In this document: one piece after another, positions 1 to 6,993 of the stretch
Layout of the letters: the number at the start of each line of letters is the position of its first letter
Numbering within the stretch: position 1 is the first letter of the stretch
NCBI GenBank assembly: GCA_002454505.1
Contig: DKJA01000020.1
Coordinates: 1-23,924 of the forward strand
Direction of reading: 5' to 3'
From: Oxalobacteraceae bacterium UBA6704
GTDB taxonomy: Bacteria; Pseudomonadota; Gammaproteobacteria; Burkholderiales; Burkholderiaceae_D
DNA length: 23,924 nucleotides
Position numbers and translations under genes: made by a program
Notes under the pieces: generated by a model
The model's database searches: none
What the model was told of the DNA's origin: nothing
The model's input: only the letters and a program-made list of their open reading frames with translations

Positions 1-317
1 TCGAACGGCTGAACCGCATCAACCACACGCTGTCGATGCTGCCGCCCGAATACGTGGACAAGACGCCGCTGCGGCCCGTCGAACTGCTCGTCATCGCCCC
101 GTCCGAGCGGCTGGACGACCTGGCGCTGCGCCACATCGGCAGCCTGCCGGCACCGATCCGCGCAATGCTGTCCGGGATCGGCGCGACGGAGGCGCGCGGC
201 GCCGCGCTGGCGTCCTACCTGCTGTTCGAGGCCAGCTACACGAACGAATTGATCCGGCTGGGCCGGCGCGACACGCAGGCGCGGCGGGCCGACGTGCTGG
301 CGTTCTTCGGTTCATGA
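1..317 (+). CDS. Patatin-like phospholipase family protein, C-terminal part (5' truncated by window edge)
   Basis: Only the last ~105 codons are present; the frame is open from base 3 to the TGA at 315-317. The visible tail has the stretch RPVELLVIAPSERLDDLA, then GIGATEARGAALASYLLFE, ending in ADVLAFFGS. This resembles the C-terminal end of bacterial patatin-like phospholipases (lipid acyl hydrolases with a Ser-Asp dyad), where a GIGAT...GAALASYLLF segment precedes a short acidic tail. The catalytic GxSxG and DGG motifs would lie upstream of the window and cannot be checked. The next gene starts 10 nt after the stop, so co-transcription with the sensor kinase is possible. The call rests on recall of family tails, so it is moderately confident. 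Confidence 0.7.
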   Translation, partial: ERLNRINHTLSMLPPEYVDKTPLRPVELLVIAPSERLDDLALRHIGSLPAPIRAMLSGIGATEARGAALASYLLFEASYTNELIRLGRRDTQARRADVLAFFGS

Positions 318-327
318 CGGGGCGCTG

Positions 328-3300
328 ATGCGAATGTTCATCCACCGCCTCGTGCTGTCCCTGGCCCTGCTGTGCATGGGCGGTACCACGCTGGCCGCGC
401 CGCCGCGCACGCTGCGCTTCGAGCAGCTCAATGTGGAAGGCGGCCTGCCGCAGGAATCCGTGCTGGCGATCGCCCAGGACCGCCAGGGCTTCATGTGGTT
501 CGGCACGCAGGCCGGGCTGGCGCGCTTCGACGGCTACCGGATGGTGGTGTACCGGCACGCGCTGTCCGAGCCGCACAGCCTGGCCGAGAACTGGGTGCGC
601 GTGCTGCACGTGGATCCCGCCGGCCGGCTGTGGGTGGGCACCGACAATGGCCTCGACCTGTTCGACCCGCTGACGCAGCGCTTCACCCATTACCGCCCCG
701 TGGAACCGGAACAGCGGGGCAACGGCAACCGCCACGTGCGCGCCATCGTCGACGACGGCGCAGGCGGCCTGTGGGTCGGCACGGCCGACGGCCTGCAGCG
801 CTTCGACCCGGCCAGCGGCCGCTTCGCGATCTGGCACAACGCGGTGGGCGACGCGGGCAGCCTCGGTCACGACCAGATCGACACGCTGGCGCGCGACGGG
901 GCCGGCCGGCTGTGGATCGGCACGCCGCTGGGCGTGGACATGCTGGCACCGGGCGCCACCGCCTTCCGCCACTTCGCCGTGCGCGCGCCGGACCAGCAAC
1001 GGCCGGTGCCCGTGCAAACGCTGCTGGTGGACCGCGAGCAAACGCTGTGGGTGGGCACGCACGTCGGCATGGAGCGGTGGCGGCTCGGCGACGGCGAACC
1101 GCGCCGCGAGCGCTTGCCGGAAGGCGCCGGCCTGCCCGCCGGCACGGTGATGAGCATCTACCAGGATGGCGACGGCACCGTGTGGGTGGGTATGCGCAAC
1201 GACGGCCTGTACCGGTGGCTGCCGGAAGCAGGGCGCTTCATCGCCTACCGCCACAAGGTGGGCGACCCGCACAGCCTGGCCGACGACTACGTGTCGGCGC
1301 TGTTCCGCGACCGGGTCGGCACGTTCTGGGTCGGCACGTGGTACAGCGGCGTGAGCCGGGTGGACATGGCCAGCGGCGGCTTCGCCCGGCTGGTGAAGGA
1401 CCCCGACCAGCCGGGCACGCTGTCGGACAACCGCGTGCGCGCCATCGCCGATGCGGGCAACGGCAAGCTGTGGATCGGCAACGACGACGGCCTGGTGCTG
1501 TACGACCCGGTGTCCGGCCGCGGCAGGCTGCATCCGCTGCGCGGGCGGGCCACCGGCGCCATCGACGATCACGTGACGGCGCTGTGGCGCATGCCGGGTG
1601 GCACCGTGTGGACCGGCTCGCGCGACGGCGTGCGCACCTTCGATCCGGCCACCGGCACGTTCGGTCCGCTGCTGCTCTCGCACGGCAATCCGGAACTGGA
1701 CACCGTCCGCTACCTGTACGGCGACCGCGCCGGCATGATCTGGGCGGCCAGCAGGGCCGGGCTGCACCGCATCGACGGGGCCGGCGGCGTCCGCACGTGG
1801 CGCCACGATCCCGCCGATCCGGACAGCCTGGCCGACAACACGGTGCGTCCGGTGCTGGAAGACCGCCGCGGCAACCTGTGGGTGGGCACCTTCAATGGCC
1901 TGGACATGCTGGACCGCCGCACCGGCCGCTTCCATCACTACCGGCACGATCCGCAGGATCCGGCCAGCCTGTCGCACAACGAAGTGCACTACCTGTACGA
2001 AGATGCGCAGGGCGCGCTGTGGGTCGGCACCGCGTCGGGCCTGAACCGCATGGAGCGGACGGCGGACGGCGTCCGCTTCCGCCGCTACCTGCGCCAGGAC
2101 GGCCTGGCCGACGATTCGATCGCCGCCATCCTGGCCGACCGGCACGGCAAGCTGTGGCTGTCCACCAATATCGGCCTGTCCAGCCTGGAAACGGCCACCG
2201 GCCGCGTGCGCAATTACGCGGGCGTGGACGGCACCATCGAAGGCGCCTACTTCGACGGTTCCGCGCTGGCCGCGCCGGACGGCACGCTGTACTTCGGCGG
2301 CTTCAACGGCATCACCGCATTCGAACCGGCGGCGATCCGCGTCAACGCCATGGCGCCCGCCGTGGCGATCACCGATTTCCAGATCTTCAACCGCTCGGTG
2401 CGGCCCGGCGTGGCCGACGGCGACGGCCACGTGGTGCTGCAGCGCGCCGTCGAGGCCACCCGCGAACTGACGCTGCACTACCGCGATTCCGTGTTCGCCC
2501 TCGAATTCGCCGCGCTGCATTACGCCTCGCCGCAGCACAACCGCTTCGCCTACCAGCTGGAAGGCTTCGACCGCGACTGGGTCAGCACGGAGGCCGACAA
2601 GCGCTTCGCCACCTACACCAACCTCGATCCGGGGCACTACGTGTTCCGCGTGAAGGCCGCCAACAAGGACGGCGTGTGGAGCGAGCCGGCCCAGCTGGCG
2701 ATCACGATCGAGCCGCCGTTCTGGGCCGCCTGGTGGTTCCGCGCGCTGGTGCTGCTGGTGCTGCTGGGCAGCGCGTTCGGCGCCTACCACGCGCGCGTGC
2801 AGGTGCTGCGGCGGCGCAGTGCGCGGCTCGAGCAGCAGGTCAGCCTGCGCACGGCCGAGGTGGAGATGCAGAACCGGCTGCTGATGGAGCAGAAGCGCGA
2901 ACTGGAGCAGCGCGACGAGCGGCTGTCGCACGCCAAGGAACGGGCCGAGGACGCGACGCGGCAGAAGTCGGAATTCCTCGCCAACATGAGCCACGAGATG
3001 CGCACGCCGCTGGCCGGCGTCATCGGCATGCTGGGCTTCGCGCTGCGCGACCAGAAGCTGCAGCCATCGACCCGCGAGCAGATCGAGCGGGGCCAGGGCA
3101 ATGCCCAGTCGCTGCTGTCGATCATCAACGACCTGCTGGACTTCTCGAAGATCGAGGCGGGCAAGCTGACCATCGAGATGATCGATTTCGCGCTGGCCGC
3201 CACGGTGGAAAACGTCGTCAGCCTGTTCGAGGAGCAGGCGGCCGCGCATGCCGTCGACTTCCGCGTGGAGTTCGGCCGCGACCTGCCGCTGTTCGTCGTC

Positions 3301-4521
3301 GGCGACCCGTCGCGGCTGCGGCAGGTGCTGGTCAACCTGGTCGGCAATGCGTTCAAGTTCACGCAGCAGGGCAAGGTCACGCTGCGCATCGAACGGGTGG
3401 GCCGCAACACGGGCGGCTGCAACCTGATCCGCTTCGTCGTGGAAGATACCGGCATCGGCATTCCGCCGGCCGAGCTGCCCCGGCTGTTCGAGAAATTCGA
3501 GCAGGCCGACGCGACGACGACGCGGCGCTACGGCGGCACGGGGCTGGGCCTGGCGATCTGCCGCCAGCTGGTCAATGTGATGGGCGGCGAGATCGGTGCC
3601 GTCAGCACGCCCGGCGTGGGCAGCGTGTTCCGCTTCACGCTGCCGCTGTGCGACGGCGTGGCGCCGCCGCTGCAGCCGCACGTGACGCATGCGCCGCACA
3701 CGCACCGGTTGCGGGTGCTGTGCGCGGAAGACTTCCCCACCAACCAGATCATCGTGCGCATGATGCTGGAGGAGCTGGGGCACGAGGTGGACATTGCCGG
3801 CAACGGCGCGCTGGCGCTGGCCGCCTGCGTGCACACCCGCTACGACCTGGTGCTGATGGATGGCCGCATGCCGGAGATGGATGGCGCGACGGCCACGCGG
3901 CTGATCCGCGCCGGCGGGTTGCCCGATGCGCCGGTGTGCGATCCGGACCTGATGATCGTGGCGCTGACGGCCAACGTCAGCGAGGAAGACCGCAGCCGCT
4001 ACCTGGCGGCCGGCATGGACGATTTCCTGACCAAGCCGATCGACGAAGGCGCGCTGCACGTGCAGCTGGCGCGGGCCATCGAACGGCAGCTGCGGCGCGG
4101 CATCGAGCTGCCGGTGATGACGCGCGAAGAGCCGGCGCAGCGGCCCAGCGTGGCGGACCTGGATGCGATGTTCGGCGTCGACACGCTGCAGGCGCCGCTG
4201 GCGTTCCCGGCACCGCGGCCGCTGCCGCGCGCGGAAGGCGAGGCGGCCGATGCATTGCGGCTGCGGCTGCGCGACGCCTTCATCGGCGACCTGCCGGGCC
4301 GGCTCGACGAACTCGATGCCGCGCTGGCCGCCGCCGACGCCGATGCGGCGGGCCGGCTGTTCCACGGCATGAAAGGCAGCGCCGCCTACCTGCAGGAGAT
4401 GGAGCTGCACGCGCTGTGCGCCGAGCTGGAACGGGCCGCCGACCGCGCGCTGTGGCCGGCCATCCGGCACAAGCTGCCGCGGCTGCACCAGATGCTGGGG
4501 CGGATGGTCGGGCCGCGGTAG
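328..4521 (+). CDS. Hybrid sensor histidine kinase: propeller sensor, Y_Y_Y, HisKA, HATPase, REC, HPt
   Basis: A 1397-residue one-protein phosphorelay. Residues 1-24 look like a Sec signal peptide (hydrophobic LVLSLALLCMG, then TLAA). From about residue 30 to 700 there are 14 spaced motifs of the type LWVGTxxGL, the Reg_prop repeats that build two seven-bladed beta-propellers. A Y_Y_Y domain follows (about 730-790, with YQLEGFDRDW and NLDPGHYVFRVKA), then one TM helix (798-819) and a coiled coil. The cytoplasmic part has HisKA with His889 in SHEMRTPL and HATPase_c with N-box Asn1007, DTGIGIP at 1040-1046 and GGTGLGLAI. It ends with a receiver domain with Asp1178 in LMDGRMP and an HPt domain with His1346 in FHGMKGSAAYL. 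All phospho-transfer residues are present, so a full His-Asp-His relay is expected. The layout matches the HTCS-like hybrid kinases known to sense glycans. The ligand here is unknown. There is an in-frame ATG at 334; 328 is taken as the first ATG after the upstream stop. Confidence 0.93.
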   Translation: MRMFIHRLVLSLALLCMGGTTLAAPPRTLRFEQLNVEGGLPQESVLAIAQDRQGFMWFGTQAGLARFDGYRMVVYRHALSEPHSLAENWVRVLHVDPAGRLWVGTDNGLDLFDPLTQRFTHYRPVEPEQRGNGNRHVRAIVDDGAGGLWVGTADGLQRFDPASGRFAIWHNAVGDAGSLGHDQIDTLARDGAGRLWIGTPLGVDMLAPGATAFRHFAVRAPDQQRPVPVQTLLVDREQTLWVGTHVGMERWRLGDGEPRRERLPEGAGLPAGTVMSIYQDGDGTVWVGMRNDGLYRWLPEAGRFIAYRHKVGDPHSLADDYVSALFRDRVGTFWVGTWYSGVSRVDMASGGFARLVKDPDQPGTLSDNRVRAIADAGNGKLWIGNDDGLVLYDPVSGRGRLHPLRGRATGAIDDHVTALWRMPGGTVWTGSRDGVRTFDPATGTFGPLLLSHGNPELDTVRYLYGDRAGMIWAASRAGLHRIDGAGGVRTWRHDPADPDSLADNTVRPVLEDRRGNLWVGTFNGLDMLDRRTGRFHHYRHDPQDPASLSHNEVHYLYEDAQGALWVGTASGLNRMERTADGVRFRRYLRQDGLADDSIAAILADRHGKLWLSTNIGLSSLETATGRVRNYAGVDGTIEGAYFDGSALAAPDGTLYFGGFNGITAFEPAAIRVNAMAPAVAITDFQIFNRSVRPGVADGDGHVVLQRAVEATRELTLHYRDSVFALEFAALHYASPQHNRFAYQLEGFDRDWVSTEADKRFATYTNLDPGHYVFRVKAANKDGVWSEPAQLAITIEPPFWAAWWFRALVLLVLLGSAFGAYHARVQVLRRRSARLEQQVSLRTAEVEMQNRLLMEQKRELEQRDERLSHAKERAEDATRQKSEFLANMSHEMRTPLAGVIGMLGFALRDQKLQPSTREQIERGQGNAQSLLSIINDLLDFSKIEAGKLTIEMIDFALAATVENVVSLFEEQAAAHAVDFRVEFGRDLPLFVVGDPSRLRQVLVNLVGNAFKFTQQGKVTLRIERVGRNTGGCNLIRFVVEDTGIGIPPAELPRLFEKFEQADATTTRRYGGTGLGLAICRQLVNVMGGEIGAVSTPGVGSVFRFTLPLCDGVAPPLQPHVTHAPHTHRLRVLCAEDFPTNQIIVRMMLEELGHEVDIAGNGALALAACVHTRYDLVLMDGRMPEMDGATATRLIRAGGLPDAPVCDPDLMIVALTANVSEEDRSRYLAAGMDDFLTKPIDEGALHVQLARAIERQLRRGIELPVMTREEPAQRPSVADLDAMFGVDTLQAPLAFPAPRPLPRAEGEAADALRLRLRDAFIGDLPGRLDELDAALAAADADAAGRLFHGMKGSAAYLQEMELHALCAELERAADRALWPAIRHKLPRLHQMLGRMVGPR

Positions 4522-4534
4522 GGGGACCGTCCCC
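4522..4534. repeat. Perfect short palindrome (arms GGGGAC / GTCCCC)
   Basis: Arms 4522-4527 and 4529-4534 are exact reverse complements around a single central base. It begins directly after the stop codon of the hybrid kinase. The central base lies 18 bp before the TATAAT at 4546, so the palindrome fills the place where a -35 box would be. There is no T-run after it, so it is not a standard intrinsic terminator. It could be an operator or a dispersed short intergenic repeat. Confidence 0.4.
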
Positions 4535-4545
4535 ATCCCGCTGGT

Positions 4546-4551
4546 TATAAT
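4546..4551 (+). promoter_or_regulatory. Candidate -10 box (TATAAT) for the response regulator gene
   Basis: An exact TATAAT lies 35 nt upstream of the start codon at 4586, in the only non-coding gap between the kinase and regulator genes. No TTGACA-like -35 is present at 16-18 bp; that position is held by the GGGGAC/GTCCCC palindrome. If functional, it would need an activator or be a weak promoter. Confidence 0.4.
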
Positions 4552-4585
4552 CGCGTCACCGGCACCGGCCGGCAACGGGAGAGTC

Positions 4586-5266
4586 ATGAAAGTTCTGGTG
4601 GTCGACGACGATGTCGTGTCGCGCATGATGCTGATGCACCTGGTCGACAGCTGCGGCAGCTTCGAGCTGGCCGAGGCGGAGGACGGCGCGGAGGCGTGGC
4701 AGCTGCTGCAGGATGGCTTGCGTCCTGCAATGGTCTTCTGCGACCTGCGCATGCCGCGGCTGTCCGGCATGGAGCTGCTGCAGAAGGTCCGTGCCGACGG
4801 GGCGCTGGCGGCGCTGCCGTTCGTGCTGGTGACGTCCGCCAACGACCGCGAGACCCTCGCGCAGGCCACGCAGGCCGGCGCCACCGGCTACGTGGTGAAA
4901 CCGTTCGACGCGGGTCAGGTGCGCCAGCAACTGGCCGTGCTGGCCGGACCTGCGCCGGCGCCGGCAGCGGAAGACCCGGCCGCCACGCTGGCGCGGCTGG
5001 GCATCGACGGCGGCCGTCTGCAGGCTTACCTGGCCGGCCTGGCGGCGCAGCTGCGGGCCGCCGGCCCTGACGTGGCGGCCCTGAGCGCGGCGGGCGAGGG
5101 CACTGCGGTGCAGGCGCGACTGGAACGGCTGCGCGCCGGCTGCGCCACGCTCGGCCTGCATGGCGCCGCCGCCGCACTGACCGCGCCGCCGGTGGCGGAA
5201 CAGGCGCTGGCCGATGCGCTCGATGCCGTGCTGGCGCAGGCCGACCGGGCCGCCGGCCTGCCGTGA
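4586..5266 (+). CDS. Response regulator with REC domain and a degenerate HPt-like C-terminal domain
   Basis: 226 residues. The receiver domain (1-120) has the acidic pocket Asp7-Asp8-Asp9, phospho-acceptor Asp53 in VFCDLRMP, Thr83 and Lys105 in VVKPFD, so it should be phosphorylatable. After a Pro/Ala linker (122-130) the rest (130-226) has no DNA-binding helix-turn-helix. Its helical pattern and the segment ERLRAGCATLG (180-190) align with the HPt core HxLKGxAxxLG, but Glu180 stands where the phosphorylated His should be. It therefore looks like a stand-alone REC that signals by protein contact. The start is supported by GGGAGAG at 4577-4583. It lies 64 nt after a hybrid kinase that carries its own HPt, which could act as the phosphate donor; that link is inference. 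Confidence 0.85.
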   Translation: MKVLVVDDDVVSRMMLMHLVDSCGSFELAEAEDGAEAWQLLQDGLRPAMVFCDLRMPRLSGMELLQKVRADGALAALPFVLVTSANDRETLAQATQAGATGYVVKPFDAGQVRQQLAVLAGPAPAPAAEDPAATLARLGIDGGRLQAYLAGLAAQLRAAGPDVAALSAAGEGTAVQARLERLRAGCATLGLHGAAAALTAPPVAEQALADALDAVLAQADRAAGLP

Positions 5267-5298
5267 TGGCCGGCTCGAGTCGTCAGCAAAAGCTTGCC

Positions 5299-5327
5299 GT
5301 GACAGATAGTTTAAGTTTAAAGTAAAT
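5299..5327 (+). promoter_or_regulatory. Candidate promoter of the aryl-CoA catabolic operon
   Basis: GTGACA at 5299-5304 matches five of six bases of the -35 consensus. Seventeen bases later, GTAAAT at 5322-5327 is a weak -10. This reading places transcription start near 5334, downstream of the ATG at 5326, and so favours translation from ATG 5359. The promoter overlaps the palindrome at 5307-5324, as expected for a repressed promoter. Confidence 0.35.
5307..5324. promoter_or_regulatory. AT-rich palindrome, candidate MarR operator
   Basis: The 18-base element reads TAGTTTAAGTTTAAAGTA. Arms TTTAA and TTAAA are exact reverse complements around GT, and the outer TA/TA also match; only the flanking G/G pair and the centre break symmetry. 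It sits in GC-rich surroundings directly upstream of the operon that encodes a MarR-family protein. MarR dimers commonly bind such 16-20 bp AT-rich palindromes near the -10/-35 region. The assignment to this MarR is inference. Confidence 0.5.
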
Positions 5328-5358
5328 GGGCCGTCCAACCTTCAGCGACAAGGCGATC

Positions 5359-6993
5359 ATGGACCCGTCCTCCGCAGTCCCCGCAGCCACTCCCACCGTC
5401 GATCCGTTCGCGCGCGAGCACCTGCCGCCTGCCGCCCTGTGGCCCGAGCTGCTGTTCGCGCTGCCCGAGCTCCACTACCCGGCGCGGCTGAACTGCGTCG
5501 CCGAGCTGCTCGACCGCGCCGTCGCGGCAGGCGGCGGCGGGCGGCTGGCGCTGCGCGACGAGCGGCACAGCTGGACCTATGCGCAGCTGCTGGCAAACGT
5601 CGACCGCATCGCCCACGTGCTGCGCGGCCCGCTGGGCCTCGTGCCGGGCAACCGCGTGCTGCTGCGCGGCGCCAACGGCCTGACGATGGCGGCCGCTTTT
5701 CTCGCCGTGCTGAAGGCCGGCCTGGTGGCCGTGCCGACGATGCCGCTGCTGCGCACCCGCGAGCTGGCCACGATCGCCGGCAAGGCGCAGGTGAATGCCG
5801 TGCTGTGCGCGGAAGGGCTGCGCGCCGAACTCGATGCGGTGCCCGGTCTGCCGCCGGTGCTGTACTTCGGCGGTGATGGTGGCAACGGCAGCGGCGACGG
5901 CTCGCTGGAGGCGCTGATGGCGGGCATGCCCGCCGCGTTCGCGCCGTGCGATACGGCGGCGGACGACGTGTGCATCATCGCCTTCACGTCCGGCACCACC
6001 GGCGTGCCGAAAGGGACGATGCATTTCCACCGCGATGTGCTGGCCATCTGCGACTGCTTCCCGCGCCATACGCTGCGCGTGCGGCCGGACGACCTGTTCA
6101 TCGGCACGCCGCCGCTGGCGTTCACGTTCGGCCTGGGCGGGCTGCTGCTGTTCCCGTTGCGCGCGGGCGCTGCCGCCGTGCTGCTGGAGAAGCTGACGCC
6201 GGAGACGCTGCTGCAGGCCATTGCGCAGTACCGGGCCACGGTGTGCTTCACGGCGCCCACGTTCTACCGCCAGATGGCCGCGCTGGCCGGCGGCCACGAC
6301 CTGGCCAGCCTGCGCCGCACCGTGTCGGCCGGCGAGCCGCTGCCGGTGGCCACGCGCGAAGCATGGCAGCGCGCCACCGGGCTGGCGATGATCGACGGCA
6401 TCGGCTCGACCGAGATGCTGCACATCTTCATCTCGGCGGCCGACGGCGACATCCGCCCCGGCGCCACCGGCAAGCCGGTGCCGGGCTACCAGGCCTGCAT
6501 CCTCGATGCCCAGGGCAATCCGGTCGGTCCCGGCGTCGTGGGCCGGCTGGCCGTCAAGGGCCCGACGGGCTGCCGCTACCTGGCCGACCCGCGCCAGAAG
6601 GACTATGTGTGCAATGGCTGGAACCTGACGGGCGATGCGTACGAGATGGATGCCGACGGCTATTTCCACTACCGTTCGCGCACCGACGACATGATCATCT
6701 CGGCCGGCTACAACATCGCCGGCCCGGAAGTGGAAGATGCGCTGCTGCGCCATCCGGCCGTCGCCGAATGCGGCGTCATCGGCCGGCCGGATGAAGAGCG
6801 GGGCCAGGTCGTCGAAGCGCATGTGGTGCTGCAGGTGGGAATCGAAGCAACAGCAGCACTGGCGGCAGAGCTGCAGGAATTCGTCAAGGCGCAGATCGCC
6901 CCCTACAAATATCCGCGGCGTATCGTGTTCACCCACGCGCTGCCGCGCACCGAGACGGGCAAGCTGCAACGCTTCCGCCTGCGCCAGCCATGA
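5359..6993 (+). CDS. abmG: Aryl-CoA ligase, probable 2-aminobenzoate-CoA ligase (benzoate-CoA ligase family)
   Basis: 544 residues from ATG 5359. An in-frame ATG at 5326 would add 11 residues but has no ribosome site and overlaps the putative promoter; AAGG at 5350-5353 supports 5359. This ANL-superfamily enzyme forms an acyl-AMP and then a CoA thioester. Motifs seen are TSGTTG at 210-215 with PKG (Lys218), the A5-like GIGSTEM, GDAYEMDADGYFHYRSRTDDMI and SAGYNIAGPEVEDAL (A7/A8), and C-terminal TETGKLQR with Lys535, the adenylation lysine. The N terminus (FAREHLPP...PARLNC) is typical of benzoate-CoA ligase relatives. The stop overlaps the next start (ATGA). The next gene encodes a 2-aminobenzoyl-CoA/salicylyl-CoA monooxygenase fusion, so anthranilate is the most likely substrate. 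Salicylate, benzoate or a substituted relative cannot be excluded from sequence alone. Confidence 0.85.
   Translation: MDPSSAVPAATPTVDPFAREHLPPAALWPELLFALPELHYPARLNCVAELLDRAVAAGGGGRLALRDERHSWTYAQLLANVDRIAHVLRGPLGLVPGNRVLLRGANGLTMAAAFLAVLKAGLVAVPTMPLLRTRELATIAGKAQVNAVLCAEGLRAELDAVPGLPPVLYFGGDGGNGSGDGSLEALMAGMPAAFAPCDTAADDVCIIAFTSGTTGVPKGTMHFHRDVLAICDCFPRHTLRVRPDDLFIGTPPLAFTFGLGGLLLFPLRAGAAAVLLEKLTPETLLQAIAQYRATVCFTAPTFYRQMAALAGGHDLASLRRTVSAGEPLPVATREAWQRATGLAMIDGIGSTEMLHIFISAADGDIRPGATGKPVPGYQACILDAQGNPVGPGVVGRLAVKGPTGCRYLADPRQKDYVCNGWNLTGDAYEMDADGYFHYRSRTDDMIISAGYNIAGPEVEDALLRHPAVAECGVIGRPDEERGQVVEAHVVLQVGIEATAALAAELQEFVKAQIAPYKYPRRIVFTHALPRTETGKLQRFRLRQP

Noticed and set aside
91..4884. Very long minus-strand open frame (1597 codons) opposite the hybrid kinase, and a similar +1-shifted frame at 372-4550
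   Set aside because: High GC removes stop codons from other frames. The translations are Arg/Ala/His-rich, have no domains, and overlap a gene with complete motifs.
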